From: Gluconobacter morbifer G707
GTDB taxonomy: Bacteria; Pseudomonadota; Alphaproteobacteria; Acetobacterales; Acetobacteraceae
Direction: 5' to 3'
Length of the DNA: 64,000 nt
NCBI RefSeq assembly: GCF_000234355.1
Contig: NZ_AGQV01000013.1
Span: forward strand, 61,367-125,366
The notes under the pieces: generated by a model
What the model saw: only the letters and a program-made list of their open reading frames with translations
Told to the model about the DNA's origin: nothing
Database searches by the model: none
Shown: positions 55,482 to 63,978 of the stretch, piece by piece
Layout of the letters: the number at the start of each line of letters is the position of its first letter
Numbering within the stretch: position 1 is the first letter of the stretch
Program-made: the position numbers and the translations under genes

Positions 55482-56369
55482 TCAGGGGGTCGTCAGGAAA
55501 TCGGGCCGTGAGCGGCTGATATGGGCGCAGAGGGTCTGGATCAGCAGGTCTTCGGGGCCTTGCGGCACATGCTGCTGGGTGGAGGCAATGAATTCCACGG
55601 GGGGCATGACGGGCAGAGTGTTATCCAGGCATGGCGTGATGTGTTCCGCATTTTCGAGGAAGGCAGGCTGGGGCGTGACGCCATATCCCGCACGGACGGC
55701 GGCAAGAATTGCGATCAGGCTGTCGCTGGTGAAAGCCAGGTGCCACGGCTGGCCCGCGCGGTTAAGGGTTTCAATGGCCAGCCTGCGTGTCAGGCTGCCA
55801 TCGGGGAACGTCACGAGGGGGATGGAGTCCCGTGCGGTGAGGGTCGTGCCCTCGGAGGCGAACCAGCGCAGGTCTTCCGTCCAGAGCCTGCGGCCTACGG
55901 TTTCGGAGGAACGCCGCATGCCGCAGAACAGATCGATTTCATTCTGCTCAAGAAGCCGCATGAGATGAAAACTCAGCCCGGAAATCAGGGTGACCTGCAG
56001 GGTCGGATGCGATGCGCGGAATGTACCCAAGATTTCGGGAAAGCGGGTCAGGAGCAGATCTTCCGTCACGCCGACGCGGATGCTCCCGCGCGGGGAGCCG
56101 CTGCGGAAATGGGACAGAATGTTGTCTTCGCAGTGCAGGAAGCCACGGGCCAGACCGATCAGGGTCATGCCGTCTTCCGTCAGGCGGACGCTTTTGGTGC
56201 TCCGTGCCAGAAGGCGTGTACCAAGCTGTTCCTCCAGCCGGCTGACATGCTGGCTGATGGTGGACTGGCTGACCCCCTGCTTCTGGGCGGCTGACGTGAA
56301 ATGGAGTGTTTCGGCGACGGCCAGAAAGGACTGGAGGTGGAACGGATCAAGATGCAAGTGATCTTTCAT
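55482..56369 (-). CDS. LysR-type transcriptional regulator of the ureide cluster
   Basis: About 295 residues from ATG 56369; ATG 56417 is an alternative. The N-terminal winged helix reads LDPFHLQSFLAVAETLHFTSAAQKQGVSQSTISQHVSRLEEQLGTRLLAR, and the rest is a two-lobe effector domain. It is divergent from hpxK-hpxJ and upstream of hpxW and the symporter on its own strand, the standard arrangement for a LysR activator that controls both sides. The ligand is probably a ureide or its product (inference). Confidence 0.9.
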   Translation of the reverse strand: MKDHLHLDPFHLQSFLAVAETLHFTSAAQKQGVSQSTISQHVSRLEEQLGTRLLARSTKSVRLTEDGMTLIGLARGFLHCEDNILSHFRSGSPRGSIRVGVTEDLLLTRFPEILGTFRASHPTLQVTLISGLSFHLMRLLEQNEIDLFCGMRRSSETVGRRLWTEDLRWFASEGTTLTARDSIPLVTFPDGSLTRRLAIETLNRAGQPWHLAFTSDSLIAILAAVRAGYGVTPQPAFLENAEHITPCLDNTLPVMPPVEFIASTQQHVPQGPEDLLIQTLCAHISRSRPDFLTTP

Positions 56370-56473
56370 GCGAATATGTGGGACCAGTTTTATCGGAAGG
56401 TCAACTTGATCTGTCATCGTTATGAGCGCACAGTTCCATTCAGAGCATTTTGACCCGCCGGACAGGAGCCACA

Positions 56474-57709
56474 ATGATCGCCCATGGAGCCAGGGCCGTA
56501 GAACGGTGCCGTATTCTTGCGAAGACTCCCTTCAGCGAGACGGAAGGCAGCCTGTTCCGGTTCTGGCTCGGTCCGGCTTACCGTCGTACTGTGGACCAGG
56601 TCGGCCTCTGGATGGAAGAGGCTGGCATGTCCGTGCGGATGGACGCCACGGGCAGTCTGGTCGGGCGGTATGAAGGAACACATGCGGGTTCTCCAGCCGT
56701 GATGATCGGCTCTCACCTCGATACGGTCCGCAATGGCGGGGCATTTGACGGCAATCTGGGCGTCATGCTCGGGATCGAGACGGTTTCCGCGCTGCATGAG
56801 GCCGGGGTGCGCCTGCCATTCGCGGTGGAGGTGATGGGCTTCGGGGATGAGGAAGGTTCACGTTTTCCGGCGCCGATGATGTGCTCCCGGGCCATGGCGG
56901 CCCTGATCGACACGGTGCCCGACGGTATCCGCGATGGCGTGGGCCAGAGCGTGGCGGAGGCGATGGAGGCTTTCGGGCTGGACCCGGCGCGGCTGAAGGA
57001 CGCGCGGCGGAAGCCCGGCGAGCTGCTGGCTTTTATCGAACCCCATATCGAACAGGGACCGTGCATCGAGGCCGGGGACGGGGAACTGGGGGTCGTGACG
57101 GCCATTGCGGCCCAGACGCGCCAGCGCGTGGTGGTGCGGGGGCAGTCCGATCATGCCGGAACGACGCCGATGATCCTGCGCCGGGATGCCCTGGCCGGGG
57201 CGGCGGAAATGATTCTGGCCGTGGAGCATATCGGCGCGGCGGGCGGGTCCGATCATGTGGCGACGGTGGGTCAGATGCACATCGTGCCCAACACATCCAA
57301 TGTCATTCCCGGAGAGGTCTGGTTCTCGCTGGACATGCGGGCCGCGACGGATGAGGCGCGGGACCGGATGGCCGAAGAGATCCGCGAGGATATCCGCCGG
57401 ATTGCCGCCAACCGGGAGTTGGATGTCTCCTTCGAGGCGACGCAGCTTCTGCCCGCCGCGGCCTGCACGCCCGGACTTGTGGACCGGCTCGCCCGGGTTA
57501 TCGCGGATGTGACCGGAAAGCCGGCACAGCGTGTTCTCAGCGGCGCGGGGCATGATGCGATGGCAATGGTCGGGCTGTGCCCGATGGCGATGATGTTCAT
57601 CCGCAGTCCCGGTGGCCTCAGCCATCACCCTGATGAGACGGTGCGCGTTCAGGATGTCGAACTGGCGCACCGTGCCCTGCTAGCCTTCGTCAAGGAGTTC
57701 CAGTCATGA
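56474..57709 (+). CDS. hpxK: allantoate amidohydrolase HpxK (M20/hydantoinase-carbamoylase family)
   Basis: 411 residues from ATG 56474 with AGGAG upstream. The di-metal site is clear: GSHLDTV (His/Asp), GGAFDGNLGVM, FGDEEGSRF (Glu-Glu), EPHIEQGP (His) and SHHPDE near the C-terminus. This is the family of N-carbamoyl amino acid hydrolases, allantoate amidohydrolases and ureidoglycolate amidohydrolases. Pairing with an HpxJ/PucG-type aminotransferase (ATGA overlap) identifies it as the allantoate amidohydrolase of the Klebsiella-type route, giving ureidoglycine, CO2 and ammonia. Confidence 0.88.
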   Translation: MIAHGARAVERCRILAKTPFSETEGSLFRFWLGPAYRRTVDQVGLWMEEAGMSVRMDATGSLVGRYEGTHAGSPAVMIGSHLDTVRNGGAFDGNLGVMLGIETVSALHEAGVRLPFAVEVMGFGDEEGSRFPAPMMCSRAMAALIDTVPDGIRDGVGQSVAEAMEAFGLDPARLKDARRKPGELLAFIEPHIEQGPCIEAGDGELGVVTAIAAQTRQRVVVRGQSDHAGTTPMILRRDALAGAAEMILAVEHIGAAGGSDHVATVGQMHIVPNTSNVIPGEVWFSLDMRAATDEARDRMAEEIREDIRRIAANRELDVSFEATQLLPAAACTPGLVDRLARVIADVTGKPAQRVLSGAGHDAMAMVGLCPMAMMFIRSPGGLSHHPDETVRVQDVELAHRALLAFVKEFQS

Positions 57710-58935
57710 GTTCGTCTTTCGCGCAGCTTGATCCGCCCGTCCGTCTCCTGATGGGGGCGGGGCCGGTCAATGTCCATCCGCGTGTCCTGCGCGCCATGGA
57801 GGCCGATGTCATCGGGCAGATGGACCCGGAAATGACGGCATACATGGATGAGGTCATGGCGCTTTACCGGCAGGTTTTCCGAACGGAAAACAGACAGACG
57901 CTGCTGGTCAACGGGTCGGCCCGGGCCGCCATCGAGGCGGCGCTCGTATCGGTCGTTACGCCGGGCATGAAGGTCGTTATCCCACGGATCGGCCGTTTTG
58001 GGCTCCTGCTGACAGAAATCGTGCGGCGGTGTCAGGGTGTACCGGTTACGGTGGACGTGCCGTGGGGAGAGGTCGTCGATCCGGCGCGGATCGAGGCAGC
58101 CATCATCGAGCATCGTCCCGGCCTCGTAGCGGCGGTTCATGGCGATACCTCCACGACGACGGCCCAGCCGCTGGAAAAGATCGGAGCCATCTGCCGCCGG
58201 CATGATGTGCTTTTTTACGTCGATGCAACCGCGACGCTGGGCGGCATGAAATTCGAGACGGATGTCTGGAACATCGACATCGCGACGGCGGGTCTCCAGA
58301 AATGCCTGTCCGGACCGCCGGGTTCGGCGCCCATCACGATTTCGGACCGGGCCGTGGAGGCCATTCTCAGGCGCCGTCACGATGAAGCCGGGATTGTCAC
58401 CGGGCAGCCGCAGGGCGATGGCCCGGTCATCCAGTCGAACTATTTCGACCTTGCCATGCTCATGAACTACTGGTCGCCCGCGCGGATGAATCATCATACG
58501 GAAGCGACATCCATGCTCTATGCCTCACGCGAGGTGGCGCGGATCGTGGTGGAAGAAGGCCTCGAGGCCCGATGGGAGCGCCATACCCGCGCCAGCCGCG
58601 CCATGACGGCGGGTATCCGGGCCATGGGGCTGAAAGTTTATGGTGAAGACGCCACGCGCATGTCCAATGTGACGGGTGTGTGGGTGCCGGACGGTGTGGA
58701 TAATGCCAGGGTGCGTGAACTGATGCGCCGGGATTTCGAGATCGAGATCGTCTCGTCCTTTGGCCCGCTGACGGGGAAGATCTGGCGAATTGGCGCCATG
58801 GGAATCAATGCCCAGAAGCCCCGCGTTCTGACCACTCTGGCCGCGTTCGAGACGGTTCTGGCCGGCGAGGGCGTGAAGATTGCGCGTGGATCTGGCGTCG
58901 ATGCGGCGCGCGCGGCATGGGATTCGGCCATCTGA
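57706..58935 (+). CDS. hpxJ: (S)-ureidoglycine:glyoxylate aminotransferase (HpxJ/PucG)
   Basis: 409 residues, a class V PLP aminotransferase related to alanine-glyoxylate aminotransferase. The start RLLMGAGPVNVHPRVLRAME, TLLVNGSARAAIEAALVS, FYVDATATLGGMKFETD and the PLP Lys199 in TAGLQKCLSGPPGSAP are the landmarks of the PucG/HpxJ group. It transfers the amino group of ureidoglycine to glyoxylate, producing glycine and oxalurate. The ATG overlaps the hpxK stop. Its product, oxalurate, is the proposed substrate of the hpxXYZ enzymes in the same cluster. Confidence 0.88.
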   Translation: MSSSFAQLDPPVRLLMGAGPVNVHPRVLRAMEADVIGQMDPEMTAYMDEVMALYRQVFRTENRQTLLVNGSARAAIEAALVSVVTPGMKVVIPRIGRFGLLLTEIVRRCQGVPVTVDVPWGEVVDPARIEAAIIEHRPGLVAAVHGDTSTTTAQPLEKIGAICRRHDVLFYVDATATLGGMKFETDVWNIDIATAGLQKCLSGPPGSAPITISDRAVEAILRRRHDEAGIVTGQPQGDGPVIQSNYFDLAMLMNYWSPARMNHHTEATSMLYASREVARIVVEEGLEARWERHTRASRAMTAGIRAMGLKVYGEDATRMSNVTGVWVPDGVDNARVRELMRRDFEIEIVSSFGPLTGKIWRIGAMGINAQKPRVLTTLAAFETVLAGEGVKIARGSGVDAARAAWDSAI

Positions 58936-58968
58936 GCACAGGACCGGCAGGGGAAACGGACGTTTCCC

Positions 58969-59418
58969 TCAGCCGCTTCCGCTGGAATCCGGCTGGACGA
59001 TCATGATCTCCGCTGCCAGCAGGAGGCAGAAGATGGCAGTAACGTGGAAGCCCGCCCAGAGACGGAGGGTATAACCCTGACGGTATCCGGCATGGAGGAG
59101 GCAGGCCTCTCCCATGCTCCAGGACAGGATCGCTACGACCAGAAGCCGGAGTGGCATCAGGATCCAGAACGGCGTCAGCCCTAGGGACAGGGCCTGTGCC
59201 AGCCACCAGGAACTCCCGGCCAGAAGGATGACGGACAGGCCCGTCATCCAGAGGGACTGCCGGAACACCCGATGGAAGACAGGACGCCCGCCGGCGGGAC
59301 CATCCTGCTTCCAGGCCCGGGCGACGACCCAGCCCGTAAAGCAGGCTGTGCCGATCGTCAGGAATGCGCCCAGAGCGTGCAGGGCCGTCATGAATGTGAT
59401 GAGGGAAGCGCTGGGCAC
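58969..59418 (-). CDS. small integral membrane protein, unknown function
   Basis: 149 residues with four predicted membrane helices (LITFMTALHALGAFLTIGTAC, LWMTGLSVILLAGSSWWLA, WILMPLRLLVVAILSW, AGFHVTAIFCLLLAAEIMI). The first helix has a conserved-looking HALGAFLTIG with a His. The four-helix layout with a His in helix 1 resembles small DUF2269/CopD-like membrane proteins, but I cannot assign it. It converges on hpxJ. Confidence 0.65.
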   Translation of the reverse strand: MPSASLITFMTALHALGAFLTIGTACFTGWVVARAWKQDGPAGGRPVFHRVFRQSLWMTGLSVILLAGSSWWLAQALSLGLTPFWILMPLRLLVVAILSWSMGEACLLHAGYRQGYTLRLWAGFHVTAIFCLLLAAEIMIVQPDSSGSG

Positions 59419-59493
59419 GGGGTCCTGTTTTCTGTCGCTGCACTGTCTCAGGGCAGCATACAGGTCTGGTCGTCCTGTTCCAGATGGGGATTA

Positions 59494-59682
59494 TCAACCG
59501 TGTCCGGGTTTCTTGCGGCCTGATCCGCTCTTTTTGCCGCCGCCGGTTTCCTTGTTGACGGTCGCCCAGGCGCGGCGTTCGGCTTCCGTGTCGGAGACGC
59601 CACGTTTCTCGTAGCTTTCCTCGATATGTTCGGCCTGGCGTTTCTGTTTGTCTGTATAGGCTGATTTGTCTCCGCGTGGCAT
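59494..59682 (-). CDS. small basic protein, conserved 'MPRGDKSAYT' family
   Basis: 62 residues from ATG 59682, with GGAGG nine bases upstream. MPRGDKSAYTDKQKRQAEHIEESYEKRGVSDTEAERRAWATVNKETGGGKKSGSGRKKPGHG is highly charged, helical in the middle and Gly/Lys-rich at the end. Very similar small proteins are widespread in proteobacteria and are sometimes labelled plasmid stabilisation or stress proteins, without proof. It lies beside the tRNA-Thr gene. Confidence 0.75.
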   Translation of the reverse strand: MPRGDKSAYTDKQKRQAEHIEESYEKRGVSDTEAERRAWATVNKETGGGKKSGSGRKKPGHG

Positions 59683-59795
59683 GATGATGCCCTCCAAGCA
59701 AAGGTGACGCACGTTCTTACGTCAGGCCGCAGGGAATGTTCCGCGCGATGTAGAAAGAGGCGTTTCAGACTGGTGTGATTTTGCATCTTTGGGGG

Positions 59796-59823
59796 TTGCC
59801 AAGGGCGGGGAGGTCCGTTAGAA
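59796..59823 (+). promoter_or_regulatory. putative sigma-70-type promoter of tRNA-Thr
   Basis: TTGCCA (59796-59801), a 16-base spacer, and TTAGAA (59818-59823), 21 bases upstream of the mature tRNA start. Both hexamers are imperfect. Confidence 0.45.
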
Positions 59824-59844
59824 CGCGCCCACCTCGATGGATGC

Positions 59845-59920
59845 GCCGGTGTAGCTCAGCTGGTAGAGCACGTCATTCGTAATGATGGGGTCGGGAGTTC
59901 GAATCTCTTCACCGGCACCA
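59845..59920 (+). tRNA. tRNA-Thr, anticodon CGT
   Basis: 76 bases with the CCA end encoded. Acceptor GCCGGTG pairs with CACCGGC; D arm GCTC/GAGC; anticodon stem CGTCA/TGATG with loop TTCGTAA, so the anticodon is CGT (reads ACG); T loop TTCGAAT. All arms fold correctly. Confidence 0.95.
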
Positions 59921-60184
59921 TCGGGGTTTCTCCGAAAAATCGAAGATCATTGCATATACCAGACTCTTGTCTGGAGTCGCGACTGTGCCGTGCGTGAAGA
60001 AAAAGCGTTCGTTTTTTCTCGAAAATGCAATATCTTTGTAAAACTTCCTGCTTCCTTACCCCTCTGCCTCTGGGCAATAAGCCCCCGATAGGGTTACGAT
60101 ACAGGCGATCACCCTGATGCGTAGGGCTTTCTGCTTGCGGTCATACTGTTATGTCGTGGCTCCGTGCATCAGGTAAGGAGCCTC

Positions 60185-61663
60185 ATGTCTGACCGTTTTC
60201 ACAAGCGACTGTGGCGGAACGCCGTCAGCTTCAACCAGAGCCAGGAACCCCATGCGTCCCTGCATGTGGTAGAGGGGCTCCGGGAATGTCCGACTTGTGG
60301 TCTTTTCCAGCATGTTCCCCGGATGCAGCCCGGTTTTCTGGCGGAGTGCCGCCGGTGTGGCGGCCGTCTCGCCCGAAGGCGCAAGACGGCGGTGATCGCT
60401 GCGCCGGCGGCATTCTGCGTGGCATCTGCCGCACTTTATCTGGCTCTTCTCATCAGTTCCCTCATGACGCTGAACGTTTTCGGGCGTGAGCGCACGGTTG
60501 CGCTGATCAGTGGCCCCATCGAACTGGGGCATCAGGGATATGGTGCGATCGGGCTGCTGGTGGCGGTGGTGACGATCGGCATGCCCGGTGCGGTGATCGG
60601 GCTGATGGGGGCCATCCTTTACGGCGCTTCCCGTCCCCATATGCCCGACTGGACCCCGCGTCTCATGACCTGGTACGACCGGCTGCGCGGCTGGTCGATG
60701 GTCGAAGTCTATGTGCTGGGCGTGCTGGTGGCCTACACCAAGCTGGTCGATCTGGCGCTGGTGAAGCTGCAGCCTGGGGTGTTCCTGCTGGGCGCGCTGA
60801 TGCTGACTATGGCCGCAGTTGATTCCACCTTCGATGAGGAACTGATCTGGCGCAGCCGTGACATCCGCCAGGCGATGGATGACCATCACGGACAGATCCG
60901 CGATGTCGCGCATCTCGACTGCCGTGACGATGACATGCCGCCGGTCGAGCACATGCTGTCCTGCCATGCCTGTCATCTCGTGGTGGCATTCGATCATCCC
61001 GTCCCGCAGGAAGAAGACATGGGGGACTGCCCGCGCTGTGACCAGATCCTGCGCAGGCGCAAGCCACAGAGCCTGTCCTCGGCGACCTGCCTGCTTGTGG
61101 CTTCGATCGTGTTCTATCTGCCGGCCAACCTGATGCCGGTCATGACCTATACACGGGTGGGACACGGGGAGCCGAGCACCATCATCAGAGGGGTCATCGA
61201 ACTGTGGCAGGCGGGGATGATTCCCCTGTCGCTTCTGGTGTTGTTCGCCAGTATTACGGTGCCGGTGCTGAAGATCGTGGCCCTGACGATCATGCTCATC
61301 ACGACGCGCCTGCGGCTCGACAGACATCTGGGGAAGCTGGCAAAGCTTTACCGGCTTGTCGTCATCATCGGGCGCTGGTCCATGATCGACGTCTTCATGA
61401 TTTCGATCCTCGTGGCCGTTGTCCATTTCGGGTTTCTGGCCAATGTGACGGCCGATCCCGGCATGGTCTGCTTCGCACTCGTGGTAATCCTGACCATTTT
61501 TGCTGCTGATATGTTTGATCCGCGCGGCATGTGGGATGCGGCGGGCCTGAACGGGGCCGTGCCGAGTGCTGCGAGCGGCAATCGCGTCCCTGAGACGCCG
61601 AAAGGGGACGGAATGCCACATTCTTCTTCCGATAATAACGACATGGAGCCTGAACGCGCGTGA
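60185..61663 (+). CDS. pqiA: paraquat-inducible protein A (PqiA)
   Basis: 492 residues from ATG 60185 with AAGGAG upstream. Two similar halves each carry a zinc-ribbon-like Cys pair set (CPTCGLFQ ... CRRCGGRL; CHACHLVV ... CPRCDQIL) followed by four membrane helices (for example FYLPANLMPVMTYTRVG in the second half). PqiA is the inner-membrane partner of the MCE protein PqiB in envelope lipid transport. The stop overlaps the pqiB GTG (GTGA). Confidence 0.92.
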   Translation: MSDRFHKRLWRNAVSFNQSQEPHASLHVVEGLRECPTCGLFQHVPRMQPGFLAECRRCGGRLARRRKTAVIAAPAAFCVASAALYLALLISSLMTLNVFGRERTVALISGPIELGHQGYGAIGLLVAVVTIGMPGAVIGLMGAILYGASRPHMPDWTPRLMTWYDRLRGWSMVEVYVLGVLVAYTKLVDLALVKLQPGVFLLGALMLTMAAVDSTFDEELIWRSRDIRQAMDDHHGQIRDVAHLDCRDDDMPPVEHMLSCHACHLVVAFDHPVPQEEDMGDCPRCDQILRRRKPQSLSSATCLLVASIVFYLPANLMPVMTYTRVGHGEPSTIIRGVIELWQAGMIPLSLLVLFASITVPVLKIVALTIMLITTRLRLDRHLGKLAKLYRLVVIIGRWSMIDVFMISILVAVVHFGFLANVTADPGMVCFALVVILTIFAADMFDPRGMWDAAGLNGAVPSAASGNRVPETPKGDGMPHSSSDNNDMEPERA

Positions 61664-63342
61664 GCGATTCCCGATACAATGACGGGGACCAGCCGGCCTC
61701 GCCGCAGGAAGCACCGGTCCGCCGGACCCGCTTTTCCCTTATCCTGCTAATTCCCGTTCTGGCCATCCTGATTGCGGGGTGGCTGGCCTGGGAGCATTTC
61801 GCCACGCGCGGGCCCACGATCGTCATCTCCTTTGAGACCGCGGATGGCCTGACCCCGGGCCAGACGCAGGTGAAGAACAAGGCCGTGACGCTTGGAACTG
61901 TTCAGGACATCAACCTGAGCGACGATATGCATCATGTCGACGTGACAGTGCAGATGAATGCCAACAGCGCCCATACGCTGACGGACCATACGCGCTTCTG
62001 GGTCGTGCGGCCCCGGATCAATGGTGCCAGCATCACCGGTCTCGAAACCCTGATTTCCGGAGCTTACATCGCCCTCGACGCCGGGTCATCGGACGGCCAT
62101 TACCAGACCCGGTTCAAGGGGCTTGAGTCTCCTCCGGGCGTGCGGTCGGATCAGCCGGGTTCGACGTTCTGGCTGGTCTCTCCCTCGCTGGGGTCGCTTG
62201 GCCCGGGATCGCCGGTCTTCTTCCGGGATCTGGCCGTGGGCGAGGTGATTGGATACACCATGCCGCAGGGTGGTGCGGGACCGATCGTCATACAGACCTT
62301 CGTCAAGGAGCCGTACGACCACTATCTTCGGACGGACAGCCGGTTCTGGAATGTGTCGGGTGTGCAGGTCGGGCTTGGAGCCGGTGGCCTCAAGGTCCAG
62401 CTGAAATCCCTCCAGGCGCTTTTCTCTGGCGGGGTGGCGTTTGGTCTTCCCGAGCGCCGGCGGACCGTTCTGGCGCCGGTTGCTTCGCCCAATACCGTGT
62501 TCAAGCTGTACGGAAGCGAAGCAGATGCCTACAGCGCCCGGTATCACAAGCGGCTGAGTGTCGTGACGTATATCAACTCTTCCGTGCAGGGTCTGACCGA
62601 GGGAAGTCAGGTGACCATGTTCGGGATGCAGATCGGGACCGTGACGGGGGTGAAGCTGATGATGGAATCGCCCAACCGTCCGCCGCGTGTGCGTGTGGAA
62701 ATGCAGATCGAGCCCGAGCGCATGAAGCCTGACTGGAACGATGCGATCGACAGCAGCCGGATGGAGCCGGTGGCCAGCTATCTGCGGGCCTATGTGGCTG
62801 ACGGGATGCGGGCGTCCGTGCAGAGTGCCAGCTTCCTGACGGGTGAATCCCTGATCGCACTCCAGTTCGTGAAAAAGGCGGCCCCGGCAGAACTGATGTA
62901 TGAGGGAGACATTGCGGTTCTCCCCAGTCAGGCAGGCGGCATGGAAGGGATCATGGAATCGCTTTCGACCGTCAGCGACAAGATTGCCGCGATGCCGCTG
63001 ACGCAGATCGGCGATCATCTGGACGATCTTCTCGCCCATGCGGACAACCGTCTGAACAGCCCCGAGGTGAAACAGGCGATCGTGGCGCTGCGTGATTCCC
63101 TGCAGAACCTGAGCAAGCTGACGAAGAACGCCGACCAGCATCTTCCTGCGCTCATGAAATCGCTCCAGGGGACGCTCTCCAACGCGCAGACCCTGCTGGG
63201 CGCCTATGGTGGCGATACCGATTTCCATCGCAATCTTGAGGGCATGATTGTCCAGCTGACGCAGATGTCCCGGTCCCTGCGCTTCCTGACGGACTATCTT
63301 GACCATCATCCTTCCGCACTACTGACCGGACGCAGGAACTGA
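61660..63342 (+). CDS. pqiB: MCE-domain lipid transport protein PqiB
   Basis: 560 residues from GTG 61660. One N-terminal membrane anchor (FSLILLIPVLAILIAGWLAWEHF) precedes three MCE repeats (ETADGLTPGQTQVKNKAVTLGTV; ... FFRDLAVGEVIGY; ... VQGLTEGSQVTMFGMQIGTVTGVKL) and a long C-terminal coiled helix. PqiB forms a stacked hexameric tunnel spanning the periplasm for lipid movement. It lies between pqiA (overlap) and pqiC (two-base gap). Confidence 0.93.
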   Translation: MSDSRYNDGDQPASPQEAPVRRTRFSLILLIPVLAILIAGWLAWEHFATRGPTIVISFETADGLTPGQTQVKNKAVTLGTVQDINLSDDMHHVDVTVQMNANSAHTLTDHTRFWVVRPRINGASITGLETLISGAYIALDAGSSDGHYQTRFKGLESPPGVRSDQPGSTFWLVSPSLGSLGPGSPVFFRDLAVGEVIGYTMPQGGAGPIVIQTFVKEPYDHYLRTDSRFWNVSGVQVGLGAGGLKVQLKSLQALFSGGVAFGLPERRRTVLAPVASPNTVFKLYGSEADAYSARYHKRLSVVTYINSSVQGLTEGSQVTMFGMQIGTVTGVKLMMESPNRPPRVRVEMQIEPERMKPDWNDAIDSSRMEPVASYLRAYVADGMRASVQSASFLTGESLIALQFVKKAAPAELMYEGDIAVLPSQAGGMEGIMESLSTVSDKIAAMPLTQIGDHLDDLLAHADNRLNSPEVKQAIVALRDSLQNLSKLTKNADQHLPALMKSLQGTLSNAQTLLGAYGGDTDFHRNLEGMIVQLTQMSRSLRFLTDYLDHHPSALLTGRRN

Positions 63343-63344
63343 TC

Positions 63345-63959
63345 ATGACCCATTCTTCGCCTTCCCGTTTTCGCAGGCTGTCTCTGGGGTGTGTGCTGGG
63401 TCTGACGGGTCTTCTGGCCGGGTGCAGCAGCGATCCGACGCTCTATACGCTGGCGCCCCTGCCCGGGGTGTCACAGGCCGGTGGACCCACTGTGGTGGAG
63501 GTGCGCACGCCGGTTGTGGCAGCGCGTCTCGACCGGGACAGCATCGTGCGGGCCAATGATGACTACCAGATGAAGCTGGTGTCCGGTGGAAGCTGGAGCG
63601 AGGCGCTGCCGGAGATGATCAATCACACCCTGACGACCGATCTGGCGCAGCGTCTCCCCGGAACGACGGTATTTTCCCAGAACGATGCCGTTTCAACGAC
63701 GCCCAGGGCCTATGTCGAGCTGACGATAAGGAATTTCGAAGCCGATTCGGCCGGACATGTTCTGGTGACCGGGTCGCTGGCGGTGCATCCCGCCGGGACG
63801 ATGATCAGCCCCGTCATGACGGGACCGATTGTGTGGCAGTCTTCGGATGTGGTGGGAACGGATACCCGCAAGTTGGTCCAGGATCTCAGTCAGGGCGTGG
63901 CCAGCATTGCCGATCAGGCTGCCGCAAAGCTGCGCATACTGCCTCCGCCGGTGGAGTGA
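63345..63959 (+). CDS. pqiC: outer-membrane lipoprotein PqiC
   Basis: 204 residues. A lipoprotein signal ends in LTGLLAGC, followed by SSDPTLYTLAPLPG, the conserved opening of the PqiC/ABC-transport auxiliary (DUF330) family, and VEVRTPVVAARLDRDSIVR. It is the outer-membrane end of the Pqi lipid bridge. It completes the pqiABC operon. The stop is at 63957-63959. Confidence 0.92.
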   Translation: MTHSSPSRFRRLSLGCVLGLTGLLAGCSSDPTLYTLAPLPGVSQAGGPTVVEVRTPVVAARLDRDSIVRANDDYQMKLVSGGSWSEALPEMINHTLTTDLAQRLPGTTVFSQNDAVSTTPRAYVELTIRNFEADSAGHVLVTGSLAVHPAGTMISPVMTGPIVWQSSDVVGTDTRKLVQDLSQGVASIADQAAAKLRILPPPVE

Positions 63960-63978
63960 GGGCAAGGAATGTGGCCAT

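Noticed and set aside
59845..60184. Genomic island inserted at tRNA-Thr
   Set aside because: No integrase, no direct repeat of the tRNA 3' end and no mobile genes nearby; pqiABC follows directly.
60149..61714. Minus-strand open frame opposite pqiA
   Set aside because: His/Gln/Arg-rich shadow of pqiA.
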